From NCBI GenBank assembly GCA_903893215.1, contig CAITLJ010000058.1, positions 1 through 35,376 on the forward strand: a DNA stretch of 35,376 nt. The letters run 5' to 3'. Below the pieces are notes generated by a model. It ran no database searches. It was not told where the DNA came from and saw only the letters and a program-made list of their open reading frames with translations. This DNA is from an uncultured Ferrovum sp. GTDB taxonomy: Bacteria; Pseudomonadota; Gammaproteobacteria; Burkholderiales; Ferrovaceae. Position 1 is the first letter of the stretch, and each line of letters opens with the position of its first letter. Both the position numbers and the translations under genes were made by a program. Positions 1-10,200 of this stretch are shown in pieces.

Positions 1-405
1 GGTGAAGACCCCTGCCCGCTATGCATCTTTCAGCGGGTGGCGGTAATGGCAACCGGTGGGGTGTTCCTGCTGGCTGCACTCCACGGCCCAGGCGACCGCG
101 GCGCCCGCCTTTACGCGCTGCTGGCATTGCTCACCACCGGCACGGGTGGCGCGATCGCGGCCCGCCATGTCTGGATCCAGCATCTGCCGGCAGACCAGGT
201 GCCCGCCTGCGGACCCGGACTTTCGTATCTGATCGACACCTTTCCGCTCTTCGACATGCTGCGCAAGGTGCTGAGCGGCTCCGGTGAATGCGCTCACATC
301 GGCTGGACCTGGCTGGGCTTCAGCATCCCGCAGTGGACGCTGGCCTGCTTCATTGCGCTGGCCGGCTGGGCGATCTGGCAAACCGGCGGCCGTCGCCCCC
401 GCTGA
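1..405 (+). CDS. dsbB: Disulfide bond formation protein B, 3' part
   Basis: Inner-membrane quinone reductase that reoxidises DsbA in the periplasm. The reading frame is open from base 1, so the N-terminus and first membrane segment lie outside the window. The redox motif C-P-L-C is encoded at 13-24 and is followed by FQR, as in DsbB. The second periplasmic loop keeps both cysteines, in PACGPG and GECAHIGW, so all four catalytic cysteines of the family are present. Hydrophobic segments flank the loop and the C-terminal WxxLGxSxPxW region is typical. The stop is TGA at 403-405. It is followed by a 117-bp gap before glyQ. Family assignment is firm; only the 5' end is missing. Confidence 0.93.
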   Translation, partial: GEDPCPLCIFQRVAVMATGGVFLLAALHGPGDRGARLYALLALLTTGTGGAIAARHVWIQHLPADQVPACGPGLSYLIDTFPLFDMLRKVLSGSGECAHIGWTWLGFSIPQWTLACFIALAGWAIWQTGGRRPR

Positions 406-461
406 CACGCAGACCCGCGCACCCTGTCGGTACGCCAGCGCCCGGCCAACATGCCACTGCC

Positions 462-491
462 CAGACAGGGGCACCCCGAACGCGCTAAAAT
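462..491 (+). promoter_or_regulatory. Possible glyQ promoter
   Basis: The gap 406-522 between dsbB and glyQ contains TAAAAT at 486-491, a good sigma-70 -10 box of the kind common in betaproteobacteria. It lies 31 bp before the chosen glyQ ATG. The best -35 candidate 18 bp upstream (CAGACA, 462-467) is poor, so the call rests on the -10 and its position. Nothing else is recognisable in the gap. Confidence 0.4.
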
Positions 492-522
492 TGCAGGATT
501 CCCACGCTTTTGCTGGCCATCC

Positions 523-1428
523 ATGCTGAGTTTCCAAGACCTGATCCTGCGCCTCCAGACCTATTGGGCCGCCCAGGGCTGCACCCTGATGCAACCTTTT
601 GACATGGAGGTGGGTGCAGGCACTTCGCACACCGCCACCTTTCTGCGCGCCCTCGGGCCCGAGCCCTGGAAGGCTGCCTACGTGCAGCCTTCGCGTCGGC
701 CGAAAGACGGCCGCTACGGCGACAACCCGAACCGCTTGCAGCACTACTACCAGTTTCAGGTGGTGCTCAAGCCCTCGCCGGACAACATCCAGGAACTGTA
801 TCTGGGCTCGCTGCGCGCGCTGGGCATTGACCCGCTCAACAACGACATCCGCTTTGTTGAAGACGACTGGGAAAATCCCACCCTGGGCGCCTGGGGTCTG
901 GGTTGGGAGGTTTGGCTGAACGGCATGGAAGTCACCCAGTTCACCTATTTTCAGGAAGTGGGGGGTATCAGTTGCAAGCCGGTGCTGGGGGAAATCACCT
1001 ATGGCATCGAACGTCTTGCCATGTACCTGCAGGGTGTCGACAACCTGTACGACCTGGTGTGGACGCCTGGCGTGCAGTACCGCGATGTCTATCATCAGAA
1101 CGAGGTGGAGCAGTCGCGCTACAACTTCGAGGTATCGGATGCCGAGTGGCTGTTCACGCAGTTCACCGGCTTCGAACAACAGGCAGCGCGCGTGATTGCT
1201 GCGGGCCTGCCGCTACCGGCCTACGAACTGGTGCTCAAGTGCTCGCACACATTTAACCTGCTCGATGCCCGCGGTGCCATTTCGGTCACCGAACGCGCTG
1301 CCTATATCGGACGCATCCGCACCCTGGCGCGGCAGGTGGCGCAGGCCTACTACGCCTCGCGCGAAGCGCTCGGCTTCCCCATGGCAGCGCGCACCCAGGC
1401 TGCCCGGATCGAGGTGCAGCATGGCTGA
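523..1428 (+). CDS. glyQ: Glycyl-tRNA synthetase alpha subunit
   Basis: Class II synthetase catalytic subunit that activates glycine and, as an alpha2beta2 enzyme with GlyS, charges tRNA-Gly in the cytoplasm. The protein is 301 residues, the family's usual size. Signature blocks are [17 protein letters not shown] near residue 60, [20 protein letters not shown] near 110, and [22 protein letters not shown] near 150. I start at ATG 523 (MLSFQDLI), which matches the normal GlyQ N-terminus. The frame is open further back to 451, but that would add 24 unrelated residues and would include the putative -10 box. The last 8 bases overlap the glyS start, so translation is probably coupled. Confidence 0.97.
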   Translation: MLSFQDLILRLQTYWAAQGCTLMQPFDMEVGAGTSHTATFLRALGPEPWKAAYVQPSRRPKDGRYGDNPNRLQHYYQFQVVLKPSPDNIQELYLGSLRALGIDPLNNDIRFVEDDWENPTLGAWGLGWEVWLNGMEVTQFTYFQEVGGISCKPVLGEITYGIERLAMYLQGVDNLYDLVWTPGVQYRDVYHQNEVEQSRYNFEVSDAEWLFTQFTGFEQQAARVIAAGLPLPAYELVLKCSHTFNLLDARGAISVTERAAYIGRIRTLARQVAQAYYASREALGFPMAARTQAARIEVQHG

Positions 1429-3499
1429 TACGCTGCTGATCGAACTGCGCACCGAAGAACTGCCGCCGCGCATCCTGGCCCGACTGGGCCAAGCGTTTGC
1501 AGAAGGCATTGCCAACGCGCTGAAAGAGCGTGGCTTCGTGGCCCGCCATGTGCCGTTCGAGGCCTATGCTGCGCCGCGCCGCCTGGCCGTGCGGATCCCG
1601 GGTGTGGAGGCACGCCAACCCGACCGTATCGTCGAGCGCAAGGGCCCCAACAAGGCGGCTGCCTTCGCCGCAGACGGCTCGCCGACGCCGGCGCTGACTG
1701 GCTTTGCGCGCTCCTGCGGGGTGGCACTCGAGGATCTGCAGACCGGCACCGACAACAAGGGGATCGAGGTCTACCTGCATCGCAGTACCCAGGCTGGCAG
1801 CGAACTGGCGCAGGGCCTGCAGGAACTGTTGCCCGATGTGCTCGCAAAGCTGCCGGTGCAAAAGGTGATGCGCTGGGGTGCAGGCGACGCCAGTTTCGTG
1901 CGCCCGGTGCACGGCCTGCTGGCCCTGCTGGGCAGCGAGATCATCGACGTGTCGGCGATGGGCCATCAGGCCGGCCGCACCACCCTGGGCCACCGCTTTC
2001 TGAGCACGGGTCCGATCAGCATCACACGCGCCGATGACTACGCCGCCGTGATGGAACGCGAAGGGCATGTGGTGCCCAGCTTCACGGCACGGCGGGATCG
2101 CATCAAGGCCAGGCTGGAACAGGCGGCGCAAGGCGCGCGCCTGCTGGCCGGCAGCGAACTGCTCGACGAGGTCTGCGCACTGGTCGAGTGGCCGGTGGTG
2201 TATGCCGCCCACTTCGAGGCCGAATTCCTGAGCGTGCCGCAGGAATGCCTGATCCTGTCGATGCAGCAGCACCAGAAATATTTTCCGCTGGGTGATGCCG
2301 ACGGCAAGCTGCTCAACCGCTTCCTGCTGGTGTCCAACTTGCAGACCGCCACACCGGACAACATCATCCATGGCAACGAGCGTGTCCTGCGCGCCCGCCT
2401 TTCCGATGCGCGGTTCTTTTACCAGCAAGACCGCCGCACCCGTCTGGACGCGCGGCTGCCAGGACTGGCGCAGGTGGTTTATCACAACAAGCTGGGCAGT
2501 GTGCTGGCCAGGGTGGAACGACTGAGCAGCCTGGCGGCCGGCATTGCCTCCGCACTCGCTGCCGATGCCGCACTGGCCGGTCGCGCTGCCCGCCTGTGCA
2601 AAGCCGACCTGGTCACCGACATGGTTGGCGAGTTTCCCGAACTGCAAGGCACCATGGGTGCCTATTACGCACGCCACGACGGTGAAGACCCGGTTGTGGC
2701 GAATGCCATCGCGCAGCACTATCGCCCGCGCTTTGCTGGCGACGTGCTGCCCGACGATGCCATTGCCTGTGCAGTGGCACTGGCCGACAAGCTCGATACG
2801 CTGGTCGGCATTTATGGCGTGGGCCAGATCCCCACCGGCGACAAAGACCCCTTCGGGCTGCGCCGCCAGGCACTCGGCGTGGTGCGCATCCTGATGGAAC
2901 GCTCCCTGCCGCTCGACCTGCGCGACCTGCTAGCCCATACGGCCGCCACCTTCCAGCCGGGCGTGCTGAATGGCGACACGGCCGACAAACTGCACGCCTT
3001 CATGCTCGAACGTTTGCGCCATCTGCTGCGCGAGCGCGCTTGGGCACCGGAAGAAGTCGAGGCAGTGCTGAGCCAATCGCCGGGCCGCCTGGATGATGTC
3101 ACCGCGCGCCTCGAAGCCGTGCGCCATTTCCGCACCTTGCCTGAAGCCGCGGCGCTGGCCGCCGCCAACAAGCGCATCCGTAATATCCTGCGAAAAAACG
3201 AGGCGCACGCACCAGTCGGCGCAGCCGTCGACTCACAACGCTTTACGGAGCCCGCCGAGGGCAGCCTGCACAACGAGATCCTGCGACTGGCTCCGCTACT
3301 CGAATCCCATCTGGAGCGCGGTGATCACGTCGGTGCGCTGCAGGCCCTGGCGGCCGCGCGCGCGCCGGTGGACCAGTTCTTCGAAGACGTGATGGTGATG
3401 GCCGACGACCCGCTGGTGCGCGACAACCGGCTCGCCCTGTTGGGCCGACTCGACAGCCTGATGAACCGGGTGGCCGATATTTCGCGCCTTTCTGCGTGA
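1421..3499 (+). CDS. glyS: Glycyl-tRNA synthetase beta subunit
   Basis: Beta subunit of bacterial tetrameric glycyl-tRNA synthetase, needed for tRNA recognition. It has 692 residues, normal for the family. It opens with [15 protein letters not shown], the standard GlyS N-terminus. The mid-region block [17 protein letters not shown] (around residue 395) and the downstream [20 protein letters not shown] block are hallmark sequences. The C-terminal anticodon-binding-like region ends in a [15 protein letters not shown] block. ATG 1421 lies inside the glyQ 3' end (ATGGCTGA overlap). gmhB follows 14 bp after the stop. Confidence 0.97.
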   Translation: MADTLLIELRTEELPPRILARLGQAFAEGIANALKERGFVARHVPFEAYAAPRRLAVRIPGVEARQPDRIVERKGPNKAAAFAADGSPTPALTGFARSCGVALEDLQTGTDNKGIEVYLHRSTQAGSELAQGLQELLPDVLAKLPVQKVMRWGAGDASFVRPVHGLLALLGSEIIDVSAMGHQAGRTTLGHRFLSTGPISITRADDYAAVMEREGHVVPSFTARRDRIKARLEQAAQGARLLAGSELLDEVCALVEWPVVYAAHFEAEFLSVPQECLILSMQQHQKYFPLGDADGKLLNRFLLVSNLQTATPDNIIHGNERVLRARLSDARFFYQQDRRTRLDARLPGLAQVVYHNKLGSVLARVERLSSLAAGIASALAADAALAGRAARLCKADLVTDMVGEFPELQGTMGAYYARHDGEDPVVANAIAQHYRPRFAGDVLPDDAIACAVALADKLDTLVGIYGVGQIPTGDKDPFGLRRQALGVVRILMERSLPLDLRDLLAHTAATFQPGVLNGDTADKLHAFMLERLRHLLRERAWAPEEVEAVLSQSPGRLDDVTARLEAVRHFRTLPEAAALAAANKRIRNILRKNEAHAPVGAAVDSQRFTEPAEGSLHNEILRLAPLLESHLERGDHVGALQALAAARAPVDQFFEDVMVMADDPLVRDNRLALLGRLDSLMNRVADISRLSA

Positions 3500-3513
3500 A
3501 CGAGGGCCGACGC

Positions 3514-4074
3514 ATGGAAGCCAGCGAAGACCGTCTTGTGATTCTCGACCGCGACGGCGTCATCAATGTCGACAGCGATCGCTTCATTAAGCATCCGGAC
3601 GAATGGAAGCCGATTCCGGGCAGTCTGGAAGCCATCGCCCTGCTCAACCAGGCTGGCTTCCGCGTAGTAATCGCCACCAATCAGTCCGGCGTGGGGCGCG
3701 GGCTGTTCGACATGGTCACGCTCAATGCCATCCACGAAAAGATGATGGACGCGCTCAACCGGGTAGGGGGGCGCGTCGAGGCCGTGTTCTTCTGCCCGCA
3801 TGCCGCCAATGCCGGCTGCGACTGCCGCAAACCGGCGATTGGCATGTTTGTCGAGATCAGCCAGCGCTATACCTTGCCGCTGTCGCAGGTACCCTGCGTC
3901 GGTGACTCGTTGCGCGACCTGCAGGCCGCGCAGACTGCCGGCGGACGTCCAATGCTGGTGCGCACTGGCAAGGGTGAGCGCACGCTGGCCGGCGGCGAAC
4001 TTCCCAAGGGTACCCTTGTATTTGACGACCTGGCCGAGGCAGCGCGGGCCATCATCGCAGAGAGTGAAGCATGA
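3514..4074 (+). CDS. gmhB: D-glycero-beta-D-manno-heptose-1,7-bisphosphate 7-phosphatase
   Basis: HAD-superfamily phosphatase that removes the 7-phosphate of heptose bisphosphate on the way to ADP-heptose for the LPS inner core; cytoplasmic. The 186-residue protein has the nucleophile motif DRDGVIN near residue 12, the ATNQSGVGRG block near 55, the zinc-site signature CPH-(5)-GCDCRKP near 100, and GDSLRDLQAA near 130. ATG 3514 is chosen because GAGGG lies 7 bp upstream; a GTG at 3496 overlapping the glyS stop would add six residues. The 3' end overlaps plsC by ATGA. The zinc motif separates it from general histidinol-phosphatase-like HAD proteins. Confidence 0.94.
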   Translation: MEASEDRLVILDRDGVINVDSDRFIKHPDEWKPIPGSLEAIALLNQAGFRVVIATNQSGVGRGLFDMVTLNAIHEKMMDALNRVGGRVEAVFFCPHAANAGCDCRKPAIGMFVEISQRYTLPLSQVPCVGDSLRDLQAAQTAGGRPMLVRTGKGERTLAGGELPKGTLVFDDLAEAARAIIAESEA

Positions 4075-4847
4075 ATGTCTTGCGTGGCGCGCTGATTTTT
4101 CTGGCGCAACTGATCATCACCCCGATCGTGCTGGTCCTGATGATGCTTGCGATACCGCTGGGCGGGCGGGTGGTCTTCAACCTTGCACGCGCCTGGTGCG
4201 GTTCAATGGTGTTGCTGGGGCGCCTGCTGGGCATCCGCCATGAACTGGTGTACGAGGGTGAAAAACCCGCAGGTGCCGCCGTGGTGCTGTCCAAGCACTC
4301 GTCGGCATGGGAAACCTTTTTCATTGTCAGCCATTTCGCCCATCTGGCCCCCGTGGTCAAGCGCGAACTGCTCTGGGTGCCATTCTTTGGCTGGGGACTC
4401 GCCCTGTGCCGACCGATCGCGATCAACCGGTCGGCGCGCCGTGAGGCACGTGCCCAACTGCAGGACCAGGGCGTGGACCGCCTGCAGCGCGACATGTCGA
4501 TCATGATCTTTCCCGAAGGCACGCGCATTCCTCCTGGCAAGCGTGGCCGCTACGCCACCGGCGGTGTCGCGCTGGCGATGGCCGCCAATGCACCAGTGCT
4601 GGCCATGGCGCATGACGCCGGTTTCTTCTGGCGCAAGGCGCTCTTTGACAAGCGCGCCGGGGTAATCCGGGTACGCTTCAGCGCACCGCTTTACGCCGCA
4701 CCAGGCGAAACCGCGATCGAATTCAACCGTCGTATCGAAGACTGGATCGAAAGCACGATCGAATCCTTTGGTCACGCGCCAGCGGAACGCACCCCGGCGG
4801 CACAGGCGGCGCTGGCGGCCGCTTCAGGCAGTTCAGCCACCGCGTGA
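4071..4847 (+). CDS. plsC: 1-acyl-sn-glycerol-3-phosphate acyltransferase (PlsC family)
   Basis: Membrane-associated acyltransferase that converts lysophosphatidate to phosphatidate in phospholipid synthesis. It has 258 residues. An N-terminal hydrophobic segment (about residues 7-30) anchors it. The catalytic block reads KHSSAWET near residue 78, an HX4E form where E. coli PlsC has HX4D. The second block, FPEGTR followed by IPPGKRGRYATGG near 145, is the glycerol-phosphate binding motif. It starts with the ATGA that overlaps the gmhB stop and ends with the GTGA that starts the next gene. Exact acyl preference cannot be read, and a lysophospholipid acyltransferase role is possible. Confidence 0.88.
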   Translation: MNVLRGALIFLAQLIITPIVLVLMMLAIPLGGRVVFNLARAWCGSMVLLGRLLGIRHELVYEGEKPAGAAVVLSKHSSAWETFFIVSHFAHLAPVVKRELLWVPFFGWGLALCRPIAINRSARREARAQLQDQGVDRLQRDMSIMIFPEGTRIPPGKRGRYATGGVALAMAANAPVLAMAHDAGFFWRKALFDKRAGVIRVRFSAPLYAAPGETAIEFNRRIEDWIESTIESFGHAPAERTPAAQAALAAASGSSATA

Positions 4848-5584
4848 GCGCCCGGCGCCGCGCTGCGCTGCCCAGCCACACCATCGCCCTCGGGGCGATG
4901 GAGGTGGAATATCTGCTGCAGCGCTCGGTGCGCAGACGAACCATCGGCCTGCGCATTGACGAGGGCGGCTTGCGCGTGTCGGCCCCCCCCTATGCCAGCC
5001 TGCCCGATATCGAAGCGGCGCTGATCGGTCATCGCCAGTGGATTGTCGACAAGCTGCGCACCTGGAAAAAACGTGCTGCCAGCACGCCGCCACTGGCGCT
5101 GGAACACGGTACGGAATTGCTCTGGATGGGACGCAGCCTGCCGCTGCAACGGGTGTCGGCAACCGAGGCCATTCCACGCCCGGTGGGGCCGAACAGCAGC
5201 ATCGAATTCATCCCGCTGAGCGATCTGTGTGAGGACCCACTTTCGGCAGTAACGTCATGGTACGTGGCCCAAGCTCTGCCGTGGTTTCGTAGCCGGGCCC
5301 TGTTTTTTGGTTCCCGGCTAGGGCGCCTGCCGCGCGAGGTGCGCCTCAGCAACGCGCGTGGCCGCTGGGGCAGTTGCACATCCACGGGGGTGATCCGGCT
5401 AAACTGGCGACTGATCCAGGCCAGTCCCGACGAGATTGACTACGTGGTGGCGCACGAGGTGGCCCATCTGGCCGAGATGAACCACAGTCCGGCTTTTTGG
5501 GACACCGTCGAGCGCATCTGTCCGGGCTGGCGCAGTGCCAGCGACTTGCTCGATGCGCGCGACCGCTTGTACCGGCGGTTCTGA
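4844..5584 (+). CDS. ygjP: YgjP-like metallopeptidase-domain protein (DUF45)
   Basis: A 246-residue soluble protein of the YgjP/DUF45 family, related to SprT/WLM zinc peptidases. E. coli YgjP has been reported as a UTP pyrophosphatase, so proteolysis should not be assumed. The N-terminal part has the characteristic RRRTIGLRIDEGGLRVSAP strand. The zinc site is HEVAH-(5)-H near residue 203, followed by SPAFW. The block RWGSCTSTG about 30 residues earlier is also family-typical. The start is GTG 4844, overlapping the plsC stop (GTGA). No in-frame ATG precedes the conserved region except one at MEVEYLL, so 19 fewer residues is possible. A C8 run (4983-4990) encodes part of SAPPY. Confidence 0.85.
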   Translation: MSARRRAALPSHTIALGAMEVEYLLQRSVRRRTIGLRIDEGGLRVSAPPYASLPDIEAALIGHRQWIVDKLRTWKKRAASTPPLALEHGTELLWMGRSLPLQRVSATEAIPRPVGPNSSIEFIPLSDLCEDPLSAVTSWYVAQALPWFRSRALFFGSRLGRLPREVRLSNARGRWGSCTSTGVIRLNWRLIQASPDEIDYVVAHEVAHLAEMNHSPAFWDTVERICPGWRSASDLLDARDRLYRRF

Positions 5585-5640
5585 CCGGCCATCGGTCACC
5601 AGGCCGCGCGCCCATCGAAGGACAGACCGAAACCGCCGGT
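5571..5640. terminator. Inverted repeat at the convergent ygjP / CAP-gene junction
   Basis: ACCGGCGGTT at 5571-5580 (the very end of ygjP) is exactly complementary to AACCGCCGGT at 5631-5640. The 50-bp loop contains a second small hairpin, TGACCG/CGGTCA (5582-5587 with 5593-5598). The position between two genes ending toward each other fits a bidirectional transcription end, but no T-tract follows either arm. Confidence 0.35.
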
Positions 5641-5663
5641 CCCCGATCCCTGCCTGCACCAGT

Positions 5664-7280
5664 TCAGTTCTGCGCCCCAGTGGTGAATGTCCAGCTTTTG
5701 TTCACCGCAGTACCTTGCACCGTGGCCGTGAAACTGGCGGTGTATCGGGTGTTGGGTGCCAGGCCGGCGGGCAGCGCCACCACAAGGCCGGTGCCCGGCA
5801 AATTGCTGTCGGCCACCAGCGCAGGACCATCCGAAGTGGCGCCGGGGGCCGCCAGGAGGGTCAGCGAAACCGGGGTTGTGCCCTGCATCAGAGTGAAGCT
5901 ATGCACGACCACATCGGTGCCGGCCAGCGCACTGCTGGCTGACGTGTTGCCGAGCGAGTAAAGCGAGACCACCACGGCATGGCCAAGCGTGGCCTGCTGA
6001 GGCAGCGGATTCGGTGTCTCGAACTGGTTGTAGTAGGTGGGCGGCACGCCGGTCTGCCCGCTGGCCGGGTAAACCCCCACGGTGCCACTTGGCGCGTACT
6101 GACCGAACGTTACGCTGCGGTTGCCGAGCTCGACCACGCATGCCGAACCGCTAGGCTGCACATCAAAGGCCACGCCCACATTCAGAAAGGGCGCAAGCAG
6201 TTGCGCCAGGTGGTAGACCGAGTTCTCCAGTGCGGCAAAACACGCTACCCCGGAACTGGCACCCAGCACGATGTTTTCGCCAATGCTGGTGCCCAGGTAA
6301 TTGGCTGTGGCCGCCCGTGCAGCCGGGGTGGCGCCCGTGTAGCCGGACTGACTGCTGCTCTCGGTGTGATCGCCTGCAAAGCCCTGGCCCTGCAGGTAGG
6401 ACGCATGATTGGCAGCGGCCGTATCCAGCGTTGTGGTCTGGGAGACCAGCCCCACTGGCAACTTGCTGCGCAAGGTATTGATCCCGTTGGCGACCGCGAG
6501 CTGATCGGGATTGGTGTAGCTGAACGCAGGTACCGCCGCGATCAGGGCGCCGGCCGCAGCCGCCTCGATCGCCGACTGGGTCACCGCTGCCGCTGCCGGC
6601 GCGCTGCTGGCCTGATACGCCGGATTGGCGTAAGGCGCGGCGGCCTGCAGGACGGCGGTCAACGAAGCCCCGGAAAGCGGCTGCCCGGCAGACAGGTTCT
6701 GCATCACCACAGCCAGCATCTGGTTGACATAGTGCAGCGGCGCACCGGTGGTGCCCGAAGCCAGATAATCAGCCTTCGGATCGATGCTGCCGGTAAGGCC
6801 CAGTTGGCTGAGCACCTGGGTGGTGGCTGTGGCCAGGGTCAGCGCGCTGTTGGCGTGCATCTGCGCTGTCACCAGGGTGAGCAAGGGGTTGAGGTTGAGT
6901 ATTCCGGCCATATTGGCGGCCGCCGGTGCAGCCAATACGTAGGGCACGCTGATCGGGGTGCCGGGGGCATCGCTGTCCACAGCGCCGGCAGGCACACTTG
7001 CCATCACATTCAGACCGGTCAGGCTGATGCTTACAGGAAACGTGAGCGTGTAGGCCCCCGTACTGTCCGTGGTGGCAGCGGGCTCGCCCGCATCGCACTG
7101 ACCATTGCCGTTCTGGTCCAGGCACACATTGGCACCACTCACATAGCCATCCGTCACCCGACCTGAGAGCGACTGGTTGGCCGCCGGCGGCGGCGTGGTG
7201 GTACCCCCACCGCCGCCACCGCCGCCACCACAGGCGACGAGCAGCACCAAAGGAATCAGCAGGAAAGGATTAGCGCGCAT
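5664..7280 (-). CDS. Lipoprotein with CAP/SCP domain, coupled to the TPS exoprotein gene
   Basis: Predicted 538-residue surface or periplasmic lipoprotein. The N-terminus FLLIPLVLLVAC is a lipobox with lipidated Cys17, followed by nine glycines and a Thr/Pro linker. Residues about 35-75 form a carboxypeptidase-regulatory-like beta module containing VCLDQNGNGQCDAGEP. A CAP (SCP/PR-1) domain follows at about 255-385: INTLRSK, HASYLQGQGF, GDHTESS, YTGATPAAR, IGENIV and VYHLAQLLAPFLNVGVAF, including the His and Glu of the CAP cavity. The C-terminus looks Ig/Fn3-like. ATG 7280 is chosen because GAGGAA lies 8 bases upstream and a signal peptide begins there. It overlaps the tpsA stop by 11 bp, which implies translational coupling. 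The substrate or ligand is unknown. Confidence 0.85.
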   Translation of the reverse strand: MRANPFLLIPLVLLVACGGGGGGGGGTTTPPPAANQSLSGRVTDGYVSGANVCLDQNGNGQCDAGEPAATTDSTGAYTLTFPVSISLTGLNVMASVPAGAVDSDAPGTPISVPYVLAAPAAANMAGILNLNPLLTLVTAQMHANSALTLATATTQVLSQLGLTGSIDPKADYLASGTTGAPLHYVNQMLAVVMQNLSAGQPLSGASLTAVLQAAAPYANPAYQASSAPAAAAVTQSAIEAAAAGALIAAVPAFSYTNPDQLAVANGINTLRSKLPVGLVSQTTTLDTAAANHASYLQGQGFAGDHTESSSQSGYTGATPAARAATANYLGTSIGENIVLGASSGVACFAALENSVYHLAQLLAPFLNVGVAFDVQPSGSACVVELGNRSVTFGQYAPSGTVGVYPASGQTGVPPTYYNQFETPNPLPQQATLGHAVVVSLYSLGNTSASSALAGTDVVVHSFTLMQGTTPVSLTLLAAPGATSDGPALVADSNLPGTGLVVALPAGLAPNTRYTASFTATVQGTAVNKSWTFTTGAQN

Positions 7281-10200
7281 CGTTGATATTCCTCGACTGG
7301 TCGGGCGACACCAGGGGGTCGACACTCAAATTGGAGACGAGCAGCTCGCGATCGCTCGGGGTAGCTGGCACCAGCGCAGGCGCGCTGAGCGGCAGGCCTT
7401 GCAGCGGGTAAGGCAGTTCGGGAATCGACCCTGCCGGGACAGACACGGCACCCGGGCCGCCGTTGTTCGTGGCGGTGCCGGAGGCCCCGCCGGACAGCTG
7501 GGTGGCGCCCGCCAGCGACGACGACCCCGCTGTCGGCGACCCGCCCGGCATTGCCGGACCGGACGCCACCACCCCGCCAGCAGTCAGCACGGTGGGCATG
7601 ATGCGCAGGGCACCGTTACCCGTAAAATTGTGCAGTCTGTAATTGCTGTTGATCACCGTTGGCGCAAGGAACAGATACGAACCCGACAGCACGCCCGGAT
7701 TGCGCACCACACCGCCCAGCACCGACGCCAGCGGATCACCGAACAAACCGCTGACCTGGTAGGCCGCAGACAGCGCAGGATCTGGCGCACCAAAGGCCTT
7801 GATCAAGTTCTGACTGACCACATCAATGGGGGCTGGATTGATTGCAGCACTGCTCGTGTTGGCCACGTAGCTGATGTTGTAATTGCCGAGCTGACCGGTG
7901 CTGATCGTGAAGTTGTGCACCACGTTGAGTGCATTGCCGACCAGCGCATTCGGATTGGCATACACCTCGCTGAGGTTGCTCAATGTTTCCCCATTCACCA
8001 GACCGCTCACCGAGGGCAGTGCAGCGGCCAGCAGCGTACCATCATAGGTCTTGGTATTTGCCGTCGCCGTGATGGTGAGGGGGGCCGGCGTGATGGCGCC
8101 GGTCGCCCCGACGGTCGAGACGGCGTAGTCGTTGCCGCTGTTGCCATCGTGCACCGTGTAAGCACTCACCGTAATGCCCTTGGTCGGGCCAACATTCCCA
8201 TCCGTGAACGTCTGGGCAAGGCCAGTCAGCGTGTCGGACCCGAACAAGGTGCCGCTGGTCAGTGTCGGGGTGCCGGCTGAAGCGTTGGTGCCACTGTAAA
8301 TCCTGGTATCCGTCACGGCGCTGATGGTGAGCGGCGCCGGGGTCACTGTCAGGGCGCCTGACACATCCAGGGCATAGCCCTGTAACTGGCTGCCGGTCTG
8401 ACCGGTGGCCTGGATGGCATACGTGCCGGCATGCGTGATGGTAGCTCCGGGCGGCTGGATGAAAAAGGTGCTCGGAGCGTTTGAAATCGACGATGACGGC
8501 GCGGCAATCTGATAGCTGCCGCCAAACGTGTTGAGCAGATAGGTGAGGCCGCTGCCGTCAGGATTCTGTGCCGCCCCGTTGAACACCAGGGACTGGTCCG
8601 GCACTTTCATTGTCACCGAGGTCATGAACGGGCGCAGCAGCGGGTTGGATGCGCCCTCGTAGGAAATCCAGGCGCCACTGGTGCCCTGATTGAATCCGGC
8701 ATAGCTCTGCGACGAATACTGGCTGAGGGAATCCACCGCCGCACCGCCGGCACCACCGGAGTCTTCGAATGCGTTGTAAAGATTACCGTTCGAGTCCGCC
8801 CCCTGCGCGCCGGTGACAAAATAGCTGTTGAACACCGAAGTGGCCAGCGGCCGATCGTTGCGTCCGATCAGCCCCCCTTCGACATAGGTTTCTCCCTGAC
8901 CCGGCGCACCGCCCGGCGTACCCTCATAATTGTTGGCATACGAGGTGTTCACCGTGCCCCCCACCAGGTGCCCAAGCAAGCCGCCAGCCACCAGATTGGC
9001 CGAGATGATGCCGCTGCCTGTTACCGAGTTGCCGGCGTAGGCGTCGGTGATCGATCCGTCCGTCTGCAGGCCAACCAGGCCGCCTGCGGTATCCGCGCTG
9101 ATCACCGCGGCATACGAAAAACTGCGCGTGATCACGCCGCTGTTGGCACCGACCAGACCACCGGCCACCGACACATTGTGGCTGTCAGCAGCCGCCGCGA
9201 CTCCGGCCGTATTGAACGTCACATAGCTGGCGTCCAGCGTTCCCCCTGCCAGATTGCCCACCAGTCCGCCAACATTGCCCTGCCCGTTCACGCCGATGGC
9301 GGCGCTGGAGAAACTGATCGTGCTGTTTTCACTCAGCCCTACCAACCCGCCTACCGCCGTGGTGGCCGCGCTGGGGCTGGCCAGGGTGCCGGAATCCGAA
9401 CCGTATATTTCCGCATTGCCAGTGCTGCTCACACTAGCGTTGGTGATGGTGGTGGAAATGGCGTGTCCGACCAGCCCGCCCACGGCGTCAAAACCCTTCA
9501 CGTCGACATCCACCAAGCTGACGTTACGCAACGTGGCACCGGAGGTGACCCCGAACAGCCCCGCCGGTCCGCTGGCAGTCACAATGGTCAACCCGGTCAC
9601 CGCATGGCCAAAGCCCTCAAACACGCCAGTGAACGCCTGGCCCGGAGCGGTGGAACTGCCGACCGGCGTGAAGCCGGCATACGTCGTGTTGCCCCCTGCC
9701 GTGATCGGGTTCCAGGAAGATGTGCCGCTTGCATCGATATCGATGGCCAGCACGTAGCGCCCTGCCAGCCCGGCCTGCATGCCTTGCAGATCGGCATCGG
9801 CCAATAGCCCCGCATTGCGGTCCGTGTTACCCGTATTGCTGCTGCCCGCCGTTCCTACCGAGCTGATCACGGCATACGCATCACCGGCAATGGTCACTGC
9901 CTGCGCGGCATTCGCAGAGCCGAGCAGATCAATGTGCGCGTCCCCGGTCAGCTTGGGCAGGGCACCCAGTGTCAGCGTGGTGTTGTCACCGTTCAGGACA
10001 ATGGCCGAACTGGTGATTTCCGGGGTGCTGCCGGCCATGTTCAACGCGCTGCTGACCGACAGGCTGGCATTTCCGCCAGTCAAGGCAATCTGGCTGCCCG
10101 GCGCCATGTTGACCACCGGCGCGCTGATGGTCAGCCCAGGCGCCGTGCCGGTCATCGTCACCGCCACATTGGGCGCAAAGTTGACGGCGCCGCTCATCGC

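Noticed and set aside
1286-2719. A 477-codon open frame on the minus strand opposite glyS
   Set aside because: It lies wholly under glyS, whose protein is fully conserved. Long antisense frames are expected in GC-rich DNA. Its translation shows no recognisable domain and no ribosome site.
4304-4330. HX4E instead of HX4D in the acyltransferase active site
   Set aside because: I recall KHxSAWET as the usual form in this betaproteobacterial PlsC branch, so it is probably a subfamily trait and not a damaged site.
5979-7166. A 395-codon open frame on the plus strand opposite the CAP lipoprotein gene
   Set aside because: The translation is Arg/Gly/His-rich and shadow-like, whereas the minus-strand product has a lipobox and a CAP domain.
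7200-7232. GGT/GGC codon repeat coding nine glycines as a phase-variation tract
   Set aside because: Triplet repeats change length in frame and would only vary the linker after the lipidated Cys, so they cannot switch the gene off.
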